Positions 36,601 to 46,689 of a stretch of DNA of 64,000 nt are shown one piece after another (the stretch's first letter is position 1; each line of letters opens with the position of its first letter). The translations under genes were made by a program, and so were the position numbers. The stretch is from the NCBI GenBank assembly GCA_023213395.1, contig CM041465.1:8370001-8434000 (forward strand), written 5' to 3'. The notes under the pieces were generated by a model. It did not search any database. It saw only the letters and a list, made by a program, of their open reading frames with translations, and was not told the origin of the DNA. This DNA comes from Cycas panzhihuaensis. Taxonomy: Eukaryota > Cycadophyta.

Positions 36601-38127
36601 GACCATCCTTCTAAGCAAGCTGGGAAGGTCTTCCTTTCGCTAGGTTCTCTAATTCTTTCTTTAAAGATTCATCTTCATGGTACAAGTTTTTATACTCCTC
36701 ATGATGCATTGGTTCCACCTGCAAACTCATAAGAGAGCTATACAAACAAAAGTAGAAGAAGAAGTGGAACAAGGTGGTCTAGATAACATATCAGCAATTT
36801 TGTTATTAGATCCCTTTTTATACTTAATTACAATATTAAATTGTTATAAATAACTCATCCACTTCATGTGTCTTACTTGTTGTAATTTACTTTGAGTTTA
36901 TAAAAATTGAAGAGGCTTATGATCAGTATAAACTACAACCTCTTTTCTGAGCAAGTATGACCTCCAATGCTTGCATGCTTGATGAAGTGCAAACATTTCT
37001 CGATCATATGTTGGGTAGTTCTTCACTTGAGGGGTGAAGACTTCTGAATGGTAAGCAATAGGCTTCCCATCTTGAATAAGGACAACTCCTATTGCATTTC
37101 CACTTGCATCAGCTTCTACTTCAAAAGGCCTTTGCAAATGTGGCATTGCCAAAACTGGTGCTTCACAAATTTTCTTCTTTAAAAGAAGAAAGGCTTCTTC
37201 CTCCTTGGAACCCCAAGTAAACTTTCTACTAGATTTTTTCAATCCATGTAGAGGTGTTGTAACCTGTGAGAAATGAAGAATAAACTTTCTCAAGTATTGA
37301 CAAGCTCCTAAAAAACTTCTCACCTCTATGATGTTTGTTGGCCTAGGCCATTTGAGGATGGCTTGAGTCTTGAGTGGATCAATGCTCAACTTTCCTCCTC
37401 CAACCACAAAGCCTAAGAAGATCAAGTTCTCCTTGCCAAATTCACACTTCTTCACATTAAGCTTCAAATGATGCTTAGCCATAGTCTTTAAAACTTCTTC
37501 TATGTGCTGCAAATGTTCCTCCCATGTGTTGCTGAAAATCAAAATGTTATCAAGATAGACAACAACAAAATTATCCAAGTAAGGCCTTAACATTTCATTC
37601 ATTAGCCTCATGAATGTTGCAAGAGCATTACATAATCTGAAAGGCATAACCATCCATTCAAAGAGTCCTTGCTTTGTTTTGATGGCTGTCTTCCATGTGT
37701 CCTCCTCCTTGACCCTAACTTGGTGATAACCACTTTTTAAATCTAATTTAGTGAAATAACAAGCATGCTGAATTTGATCAAGCAAATCATCTATATGAGG
37801 CAAAGGGTAGCAATTTTTAATTGTAATTTTATTCAAAGCACGAAAATCTATACACATTCTCCATCCTCCATCCTTCTTAGGCACCAAGATAATTGGTGAC
37901 CCACAAGGTGAACATGAAGGTCTTATGACCCCTTGATCAAGCAACTACTCAACTTGCCTCTTTATTTCATTATTCTCTACAATAGAGTGCCTATACAAAG
38001 CAACATTAGGTAATGGTGCATCTCCTACAAGAGTGATTTCATGCTCTATCTTTCTCTTTGGAGGTAGCCCATCAACATGTTGAAATAGAATATCATACCT
38101 TATCTTTAACTCCTCAATTTGTTGCAT
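36601..38127 (-). pseudogene. Reverse transcriptase and RNase H, gypsy copy 1
   Basis: RT: GVIRPSCSPCGSPIILVPKK, GGWRMCIDFRALNK, FTKLDLKSGYHQVR, MPFRLCNALATFMRLMNE, then the active site FVVVYLDNILIFS, where the normal YLDD reads YLDN. LGFVVG and SFLGACQYLRKF lead to RNase H: FEVEADASGNAIGVVLIQDG, REMFALHQACKHWRSYL and VVVYTDHKPL. The RT/RNase H frame (36898-37944) is 348 residues without a stop. The preceding 60-residue frame is separated by one TAG that is GAG in copy 2 (63940), and from gag by one TAA that is CAA there (63759). Confidence 0.93.
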
Positions 38128-39722
38128 TTATTTAGGTGATATAAGAAGAGTGTGAGTAGAAGGACCTTCTTCATCTCTTGGCTCTTCTTTTCTCCTTACC
38201 ATTAAGATGACGAATTTACCACATGCATTAATCATCCTTTTTGCTTGAGTAGCTAAAATTAATGCTATCTTATCCAAGTGCTTCTTTGTGGCCTTTATGA
38301 TGAAGCCCTTGTTATCCTTCATCAATCGATACTTTCTCTCCCTTCGATAGAAGAGTGCATCTTGATCCCACAAGTAGGGACTTCCAAGCACAACATGGCA
38401 TACATCCAGTGGCACCACATCACATATTACTTCATCAACAAAATCATTAGTGATGGAAAATTTAAGTGTACATTGCTTTGATATTTGTATTTCCACATCT
38501 TTATGGATCCAACCAAGAGGATATAGGTGAGGGTGAGGAGTAGTTACCAACCCAATGCTCTTTACCAAACTTTCTGAGATCAAATTCTTTTGGCTCCCTG
38601 TATCTATAATGGCACCAATCATACTATTTCCTACTTGAAGCTTCAAGTGAAATAGTTCCTCCCTTGTAGCATCATCTTCATAATTTGTAAGTAGAGTAAC
38701 CTTCTCTTCTTCTCCTTCACTTTGAATCTCCACCTCAGAAAGTAGTGCTTTCCCTTTTTCCTTCTTTCTTAATTCCATATCCTTGATATGCTTCAGCTTT
38801 AGTTCTGAATGCAACTTCCAACACTTTACTGTAATATGACCACTAATATCACAATGCTCACAATAGTTAGAACTTTTAACAAAATTAGTTCTTTTCTTCT
38901 TTCCTTCTTTCCTTTTTGATGAGTGCAATTTAGGATTCTTTTCATACTTATTAGAAGTAAAAGTAGAATCTTTAGACATGAATGTAGATTTCTTACTTTT
39001 GCTTTCTATTTCCATAGCCATCCTACTTGCTTCTCCAATGGATTGAATCTTAAAAAGCCTTAGTTCCTTCCTTATGTATTCATGTAATCCTCCAATGAAT
39101 TTCATAAGAGTGACATGTTCATCCATATTAATACCAAGTAGCATGCCATGCCTAAAAAATAAAGAAGTATACTCTTGGACACTTACACCTCTCCCTTGGC
39201 ATAAATATTGCCAAGTAACCCATTGGTCTTCCTCATGACCTATGGGGTAGAATTGCTTCTTTATTATTTTCTGAAAATCCCTCCATGAAAAAGAAGATAC
39301 ATCATGAGTCTTTAAATATGCATTCCACCATGTCAACGCATGTTTACACAACTTGAGCCTAGCAAATGAAAGCTTTTGAGCATTACTATAAGCATAGATT
39401 ATGAAGTAGGTTTCAAGTTGATCCAACCAATGGTCTAACTTTTTAACATTTACCTCTCCATCATAAGTTGGAATATCCAACTTTGCCTCCACCTTGAAGG
39501 GTTGATGAGATGAAGTACCCTTACTTTCTTCAAAAGAGTGCTTTAAGGTCTCCTCCTCTTCCTCTTCATGGTCATGGTCATATGTGGATCCTCCTTCAAA
39601 TTCCTTCTCTTTGCCTTTTCCTTTGACTAGAGGTAGAAGGTGGATCATCATTTGCATCAAGGCTTCTACGTTCTTCTCAAGCTTTTCAAATCTAATTTCT
39701 CCATCTTCTTTTCACCATGGTG
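38128..39722 (-). pseudogene. gag and protease, gypsy copy 1
   Basis: A 510-residue open frame at 38128-39660. The gag domain runs over residues 55-200: LDIPTYDGEVN, LDHWLDQLETYF, KLSFARLKLCKHALTWWNAY, FSWRDFQKIIKKQFYPIG, RGVSVQEYTSLF, then a Lys/Ser-rich segment. The CCHC knuckle is CEHCDISGHITVKC. The protease has the active site IGAIIDTGSQKNLIS and LGSPYLWDQDALF. In copy 2 the protein starts upstream at MEKLDLKG. Here the matching ATG is near 39704 but a stop and a one-base loss near 39650-39670 separate it from the main frame. Gag, protease and pol formed one reading direction. Confidence 0.92.
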
Positions 39723-39808
39723 CTTGGATTCTTTCTTTGTCTTCTTGGTGATTGCAACACAAGAAAGTCTTCACCTTTCTCTTTGTATCCTTTCCTTGTT
39801 TGTACCAT
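39692..39808 (-). CDS. Short upstream ORF of the gypsy family (copy 1)
   Basis: From ATG at 39806-39808 the minus strand reads MVQTRKGYKEKGEDFLVLQS, then PRRQRKNPSTMVKRRWRN and a stop. This is 38 residues, basic, and in a different frame from gag. The same text with the same frame break is present in copy 2 (62092-62205), apart from one nonsense change there. Because both copies share the break, it is either an inherited defect, an upstream ORF, or the true gag start joined by frameshifting at the AAAA run. The sequence cannot decide. Confidence 0.5.
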   Translation of the reverse strand: MVQTRKGYKEKGEDFLVLQSPRRQRKNPSTMVKRRWRN

Positions 39809-39833
39809 GCAAGTCCCTACAACAATGATTAGA

Positions 39834-39846
39834 GGCTCTGATACCA
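39834..39846 (-). promoter_or_regulatory. Primer-binding site of gypsy copy 1
   Basis: The minus strand reads TGGTATCAGAGCC, perfect to the initiator-Met tRNA 3' end, five bases from the LTR. Confidence 0.95.
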
Positions 39847-39851
39847 AAATA

Positions 39852-40895
39852 TGATCCCAAAAGAGCTTAGTTGGTGAAGAAGTCAATTATCAACCTTTTC
39901 TCCTTGAGATCCTGGGAGTTAGTGTAGAAATCTCAATAACATCAAAACAATAATAAGTCGATGAAAGGAAAATTCTACACCAAATAATTTATTCTTGGCA
40001 TTGATCCAAAAGTATGAGGAGTAATACTTTTATTAAACCATGAAAATCTCCATTTAATGGTGGAGAAATCAACTAGAAAAAGAATGGTAGAATTACAAGG
40101 AATAAATGTTACAATTATACCATAAGGAGGACTCCAACCCTCCAAATGCCTCTCCAAGGATGCTTCCCAAGTCAAGTCTCCAAGAACCACCTCTCCAACC
40201 TATAGTAGGTCTCAATTTATAGAAAGAAACCAAAATTTCATGTTTAACAAGTGACAATCATGTAAGTATAACCACTAACCACCAGAATGCATGTTGTCCA
40301 AGTGGCCTTCATGTAATTCTTAAAAAGTTATAGCTTGTAATAGATCTTAACGTACTCCAATTTGGCTCAAATTTGGTACATGTAAACAAATGCATGGCCC
40401 CTCATCTGCCTCAAATTTTTAGATTATTTGGACGTCATTTGGCTACATTTTTATTCATTTAATAAATATATATATTTACTATTTTTCTGCTGTCCAAGTG
40501 GCCTTCATGAAATTCTTAAAAGTTGCAACTTGTAACTGACCTTAACGGACTCCAATTCAGCTCAAATTTGGTACACGTATAGGAACGCATGTCTCCTCCT
40601 CTTCCTAAAAATTTTAGCTCCTTTGGATGTCATGTGGCTATATTTATATTTATATAATTATAATGTATATTTTCTATTTTTTTCTACTAGCTGTGAGATT
40701 AATTTTATGCAAAAACAAGGCTTGAACTCTAATCAAATGATATTTTCGGAACCCCACCTTTTGTACACATCTAGTGGGATCCCTTTACACAAAATTTCAT
40801 ATAATTTTGATGTCATTTGGCCATATCTCTTTCAGTTATACCCATGCTTAGAATTTTCTGCATCCTATAAACATATGGTAGATCCTCCTAGATCA
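39852..40895 (-). repeat. 5' LTR of nested gypsy copy 1
   Basis: 1044 bp. Internal sub-repeats of about 180-200 bases are visible (CAAGTGGCCTTCATG at 40301 and 40494; TCAAATTTGGTACA at 40366 and 40562), a feature shared by all LTRs of the family here. Confidence 0.95.
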
Positions 40896-42340
40896 CTAAT
40901 CAACATGAATATTGGCAGAATGTCATAAAAGACGAATATAAGTCCATTATTAAGAATGGTACTTGGGAACTTGTAGATTTACCACCAAAGAATAAAGCCA
41001 CTTGATTAGTTGCAAAAGGATATGCCCAAAGAGAAGGCATAGACTATACAGAAACAATTGCCCTACTTTTTAGGATGAAATATGTTTAGATGATGATAAG
41101 TTTAGCCGCGTAAATGGATTAGAAAGTTTATCAAATGGATGTGAAAAGTGATTTCTTAAATAGTTATATCAAAGAAGACATCTATGTCACTTAACCCCTT
41201 AGTTTTGAAGTCAGGGGGAAAGAAAACAAAGTGTACAAGTTAAAGAAGGCACTATATGGTCTAAAACAAGCACCTGGGGTTTGGTATTCCTGCATAGATA
41301 AGTATTTTAGGGATTAAGGGTTTGAAAGATCTCAATCAGATCCAAAATTATACACCCAAATCAAGGGAAACAATATTGATTATAGGACTCTATGTGGATG
41401 ATTTAATTTATACCGAAAATGACTCCCATCTTTTACATCAATTTAAAGATGCTATATGTAAGGAATTTAAGATGACAGACTTAGGCCTCATACAGTACTT
41501 CCTAGGTTGGAAGTTTGGTAGGACAAATAAGGAATATTCATTTCTCAATGTAAATATATATTGGATCTTCTACAAAGGTTCAAAATGAGAAACTATAAAC
41601 CATTGAAAATACTAGTAGAAATTGGAATCAAACTTTCTAAGACAGATGACTTGACTTTGGTTGATCCCACACTTTATAGACAAGTCATTAGTAGCCTAAT
41701 ATATTTAACATCTACTCAACCAGATAAAATATATTCAGTCAGTGTTGTGTCCAAATTCATGTAGGATCCAAATATATCTCATTGGAAAGCTGCTAAAAGA
41801 ATCCTTATATACCTTAAAGGGACTCCAGATTTTAGGTTATACTACAAAGCCACATCCAAAATTTAGTTAACTATTTACACAAATTTAGATTAGGCTGGTG
41901 ATGTTGATGATAGAAAGTCTACCACAGGTTATGTATTCAGTGTGGGATCAGTAGCAATAGCTTGGAGTATAAAGGAATAAAATACCATTTCCTTATCCAC
42001 AACTGAGGTAGAGTATAAAGTTACAGTTTCAAAAGCTTGTGAATCAATATTACTAAGAAGACTTTTATAGGATTTTCAGATTAAACAATAAGGTCCCACT
42101 AGAATTTGGTGTGACAATCAAAGCACTATTCAAATGGCCAAAAATCTAGTATTCCATGGTAGAACAAAATATATTGAGACTTAACATCACTTCATTCAGG
42201 AACTTGTACAAGCAGATGAGATAGAGTTGACTTATTGCAGCACCAAAAATTAGACAACAAATATTTTTACAAAATCTTTGGGAAAGATCAAATTTGAGAA
42301 GTTTAGAGATAATTTGAGAGTCATACATATTGGGCTTATG
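40896..42340 (+). pseudogene. Reverse transcriptase and RNase H of the copia element
   Basis: It resumes after the nested gypsy with DQHEYWQNVIKDEYKSI, NGTWELVDLPP, LVAKGYAQREGIDY, MDVKSDFLNSYIKEDIYV and [16 protein letters not shown]. After a frame change, the catalytic box LYVDDLIYTEN is at about 41388-41420. FKMTDLGLIQYFLG, LYRQVISSLIYLTSTQPD, HWKAAKRILIYLKGT and DRKSTTGYVFSVGSVAIAW follow. The RNase H part ends in WCDNQSTIQMAKN and HFIQELV. Stops near 41086, 41113, 41317, 41762, 41865, 41980, 42070 and 42182, and about two frameshifts, make it a pseudogene. Confidence 0.9.
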
Positions 42341-42348
42341 AGGGAGAA
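42341..42348 (+). promoter_or_regulatory. Polypurine tract of the copia element
   Basis: AGGGAGAA immediately before the 3' LTR. Confidence 0.85.
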
Positions 42349-42697
42349 TGTTAGGAATAATCCTAATATCATTTAGAGACTTGTGCACTTAGGGCCCCTT
42401 AAAGCCACCTTTGAGGGCCCCTAGGGCACCTTGAGCCTCCTAATAGCCACCGGGAGATGACATCACTTTATTGAGGTACATGTTTCATTTAATATTGTTA
42501 TTTTTTTAATATATTTTAAATTTTACGTCATCTAATGTGTAGGTAGGGTGATGGCATTTGGCGCCTCCCCAAAAATCTCTATTTAAAGGCTGGGAATACC
42601 TCCCTGGTGTTTTTTAATACTACCAACTATCCAAAATAACTTGTTTTCTCAAAATACTATCGATCTAAAGTCCTGCTCTAGTCCTCTAAATCTATCA
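42349..42697 (+). repeat. 3' LTR of the copia element
   Basis: 349 bp, TGTTAGG...TCTATCA; same length as the 5' LTR. Confidence 0.95.
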
Positions 42698-42963
42698 ACA
42701 TCATAAATATATTTATGATACTACAAGATACTTTGTGTTATGAGTCTCAAGTAGATTTAAACAAAATGTCTCTCAATCAATGAGATGTTTCTTTCATTTC
42801 AAATCTAGACTAGGAGATATAAAGTTTAAGAGAACCTAAGTAACCACCTTTATCCAACTCCTAAGGAGTCTCTACCTAATTATGTCATCTAATAAAGATG
42901 TAAAGAATGAGGCAATGAAATGCTAGGATATGTAAGGGTGATTGAATACACTAGCCTACACAA
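42698..42963. other. Unassigned sequence right of the copia insertion
   Basis: AT-rich, no coding signal. Continuous with 25301-26134 before the copia insertion. Confidence 0.5.
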
Positions 42964-45240
42964 CTAAGTGAAGGAGTTTTAAATTTAGAACTACTTTGAT
43001 AATGCCTCTTATATCCTTCCTAGGGACTCCTTTCCTCCCATTCTTCAACCTTTTGAGTTTTACTTAAATGAAGGAAAAGGGCTAAGTAAATAGAAGGAGT
43101 TTTATTTCTTTATTTTAAAGATGAAATAAAAATCACAAAGACAATCAATGAATCTACAAAACCCATTCCACCTTCTTTCAAATAAACAAGCAAAGAAAGC
43201 TTACTATATATATGTAATTTCTTTTTTGTTTTTTATTTAAAAGATGGAACACACTAAAATGAGTACGAGACTATTTCCTTTGGCTACAATATGTATTTTT
43301 CAAGGAAAGAAAAACACTAACATGACATACAACATAACATATAACCATAGATGCAAAATTGCCAAGAATTTTAATAACATGCAATGCCAATAAAGGTTTT
43401 TTAATCTCAAATGCATGTCATCTTTCCTTTAAATAATAATTCCATAATAAAAAGAGAAATTTTAAAGACTTTATATTGTTGTTATTAATGGTTTTTCAGA
43501 CCATTGGTAGTGCATGCAACTAATTATATTCATGCCACAAATCTCACATACAAGCAACAAGCCAAAATATTAGAGATTCTATTATAATTAGAGTAGAATG
43601 GGCTCCAAAGGGATCCTTCAACCTCTAATGATTTGAAAAATCACACATGTATCACTCACCAATTATGATTTTTCTTTTTATAGAAGGATAATTAACTAAA
43701 TCGTGAAACCACATAAGAATTAAAACTAAAAGTTCTTTCCTACTTGAAAAATTCCTACCTCAGAATAACTCTTTTTCTTTAATTTGATCAAAATTTCCCA
43801 AACTCTTCCTTTAAAACTGATAAAGAAAGAGAAAACAACAAGCACCATAGGCTAAACTATAGCCATGAATAAGCCAAAAATGATGGTAAACCACTTGGAA
43901 TTTGGACTCCTATGGAAGAATGGGAGGAGATATCTATTTAGATAGTGAAGAGATGACCATGCTTCACACTAGTATGTCTCATTTTTACCCCATAAAGGGT
44001 TGACTGTTCAACCAAAGTTCTAATCCAAAAACAAGTATAATACTAGCGAAAAGAAAGAGCAAACTCTAAGAAAAAAATAATCTCTAATAAGTAGTAAAAT
44101 CATAGGAATTTTAAATAGAAAAGATCTTATTAGTATAAAGGAATTTTGAAGTTGAAAACCTTGAGAAAAATCAAAGAACTTGAAGAATAAACCATCAAGA
44201 TTTGAATATCAATAAAATAACAATCTAAAGCATCAAAATCGCCTCTTGATTTCACCCATTAGCATCTCCACAAGTAGTTTTCTAAGCCACAATAGTAGAA
44301 ATCTTCAAAAGTCTCCAAAGAATCTCAAAAAAGACTCTAAATCTTCAACTCTTGACTCTCACTATTCTAATGATAGATCACAATACTCTTAGGGTTTGAC
44401 TTACGCATGAAACAAATAAGTTTGTATCAAATCTGGGTAGTGGCATATAAAAATCTAACATGTTGACTTTGCATGCATAATAGTAAAAAATGTGACTAGT
44501 CAAAATTTTGGCAGGTTTACACCAAAAATGTGACTAGTTATATTTTTGGCAACACCAAAAATGCAACAAGTAAGAAGGTGAAAAATAACTCATTAAAAGT
44601 CAAAAAAAATAATTTTTAATCATTAATTTAAGCATAAACAACTTTATCAATGAGGAAAGATGCCCAAGATATAATGAAAATAATAAGCACAAGTCCAAAA
44701 ATTGATCAAAAATGACAAAACAAAGGTGAAATCAAGATGAAAGGATAAAAATATAAAACAAAAAAGGTTCTAAAAGAAGAAATGGATTAAAATGATTGTG
44801 AAAGAAAAAATTTAATGCCATAGGTATCAGTCTTTAATAGGTGATATCATAGTCATATAATAAAACATCATTCATCACATATCATTAACTAAATCAATAT
44901 AACATTTCATTAAAACATGGCCTAATATAATATAAAACTAAGTTATCATTTATTTTCCTCATGAAATCATATAAAGATGCGTTAAAAGTTAAAGGGTTAA
45001 GTGAGAGGCTAGGTTTTGGTGAAACATTTGCCCCCTTAATATCTGAAGCTCCTACTTCAAGAAGAAAGTAGGATGGTAAAAGGTGACAACGATAAAGGTG
45101 AAAGATCTTCTATTAAAAGTCAATGAGGTTATAAATGAAGTATAGGAATGATCAGTTTCTAACCTATCAAAGATTTATAATTTAATCAAACCAACTTTAA
45201 TACTTCTAAAATTATGAATCCAAGGAAAGTCATCTAAATA
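42964..45240 (-). other. Probable 3' LTR/3' UTR of element D
   Basis: No coding signal. 43800-44450 inverted aligns with 21690-22000 of B's 3' UTR. A hairpin TTTTTGG (44543-44549)/CCAAAAA (44555-44561) lies in a short direct repeat (AAAATGTGACTAGT near 44488 and 44526). The exact LTR start and end were not found. Confidence 0.4.
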
Positions 45241-45242
45241 TT

Positions 45243-45520
45243 TTACCCAAAAGGACTAGGTTCTTGATAGCAAAGGAACTTTACCTAATGTCTTACCTAA
45301 AAGAACTAGGTTCTCACTTACTAAAAAGATGTTACCTAAATCTCTTACCCAAAAGGACTAGGAACTCACTACCAAAGGAACATTACTTAACACCTTACCC
45401 AAAAGGACTAGGTATCCATCACCAAACGAATGTTGCATAACATTTTACCTAAAAAGATTGGGTACCCTTCCTAGTTAAAACTTACCCAAAAAGACTAGGT
45501 ATCCACTTATTAAGTCATTG
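45243..45520 (+). repeat. Tandem repeat array, about 50-bp unit
   Basis: Six units begin TTACC(C/T)AAAAGGACTAGG at 45243, 45293, 45345, 45395, 45445 and 45482; the last step is shorter (37). Units have diverged. The array lies in the 3' part of element D, a place where Tat/Ogre elements are known to carry tandem repeats. Confidence 0.9.
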
Positions 45521-45602
45521 ATTGATGTCAAATGCACATGAACTAGATGAGACTTAAATGCTAAATACCCATAAAATGGATGAGATTTTAATATACAACT
45601 GG

Positions 45603-45850
45603 TCATAGTTTATCTCTCTTTAACTATGTGTCAGAAGGAAATCCTTTTGCCAGAGCTGAAAGGATGGATTATCATAGTTTTTAGGCTCATTAATAGGTGA
45701 CATTTTGGAGAAATCTATCATAGTTTAGACTTATTAATGGGGTGAAGGCCTTTAAAGGCCAATTATCATAGTTTATCCTCATCAAAAATCATATTTTGGA
45801 GGGTTCCCTATTATAGTTTAAGCTCTTTAATAGGTAAAAAGGACTTGGAG
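45603..45850 (+). repeat. Second tandem repeat array, about 46-68-bp unit
   Basis: ATCATAGTTTA-type words with AGGCTCATTAATAGGTGA-like continuation start at about 45603, 45671, 45717, 45765 and 45810. It is a different unit from the array 80 bases to its left. Confidence 0.82.
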
Positions 45851-46339
45851 CCTCTTGGAGACCAATATAAAGATCTATATAAAGGAAGAACAAATACAAA
45901 GCAATAAATCAAGTCTCTAAAAGTTCCATAAAAATAAAAGTATCAAATTGAATAGTTGAGTCCAAAAGACCAAAGATGAATCATTTTACTATCTCAAAGT
46001 GATTTTATTCGATGATGGTAGTTAGAAAGAGGTATCATTCACTTTGATAGACTCAATGGATAAAAGAAAAGAGTTCATCTCAGAAAAGAGAGAAAAAACC
46101 TCTCTTCTTTAAGAAAAAAGATGAAAATGAGGTATCATTTTCAAGAGAGGGAAATGAACATTTTCATGAGAGGGAAATGAAGAAATGAGCTAGTTAGAGT
46201 CTCTTTTCTCTCATTTATGAGGTTATTAGGAGCTTATTGTAATGGAGGACTAGCTCTAAGAGACCAATGATAGTAGCATGAAGCGGGGAACTAGGTATCC
46301 AGTAAGCTGAGCTTATTATTCTTTTTATTTTTAAATTTT

Positions 46340-46530
46340 TTCTTCAAAAATGTGATGATATAGTGTGAAAAATATGGGCACTATACTAAAAACATGATAA
46401 ACTAGTGAAAAATATGATAACACAATAAAAAATATAGTTTTATAATTCAAGGAGATAAAGGGAAATCATGTTTTTAGTGGTGAAATTGCATTTATGACTA
46501 TAAAGTCATATTTTTTATTGTATGGTCATA
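46340..46530. repeat. Hairpin cluster next to the antisense ORF (element D)
   Basis: TATAGTG/CACTATA at about 46358-46384 and ATGACT/AGTCAT (ATGACTATAAAGTCAT at about 46493-46508), with GTGAAAAATATG repeated between. It has the same position relative to the antisense ORF as the clusters of A and B, but its own sequence. Confidence 0.6.
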
Positions 46531-46689
46531 CTTTTAAACTTTCTTAAAGAAAATTAAAAAAATTAAAATTTTGAAACATGAAAATAAGGAATTGATGTGA
46601 TCCTTATGATGTAATATAGGCTTTGAAGAGGGTGGAGACACAAGAGAATGAAGGAATAGCCATTAGAAAGCTAATTAGCTAAATGGATG

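Larger units (their letters stand above)
34160..40895 (-). mobile_element. Nested Ty3/gypsy element (copy 1), complete, minus strand
   Basis: LTRs at 34160-35214 and 39852-40895, perfect 5-bp target duplication CTAAT, initiator-Met primer site, polypurine tract, and a single long gag-pol reading direction on the minus strand. It is inserted in the copia polyprotein between integrase and RT. The LTRs differ at about 15 of the first 430 positions by eye, much less than those of the host element, so this insertion is younger. A few stops and one frameshift remain, so it is not coding-intact. The C-terminal tail suggests a chromovirus-type element. I do not assign a finer lineage. Confidence 0.96.

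Noticed and set aside
39975-40190. Conserved 71-residue frame MVLGDLTWEASLERHLEGWS, also at 34283-34501 and 61702-61917
   Set aside because: Repeated only because it lies in the LTR of the same gypsy family. It is open in all three LTRs, but LTR identity explains this and no known domain is recognised.
45243-45850. CRISPR-like array
   Set aside because: Plant DNA; the units are contiguous diverged tandem repeats without unique spacers.
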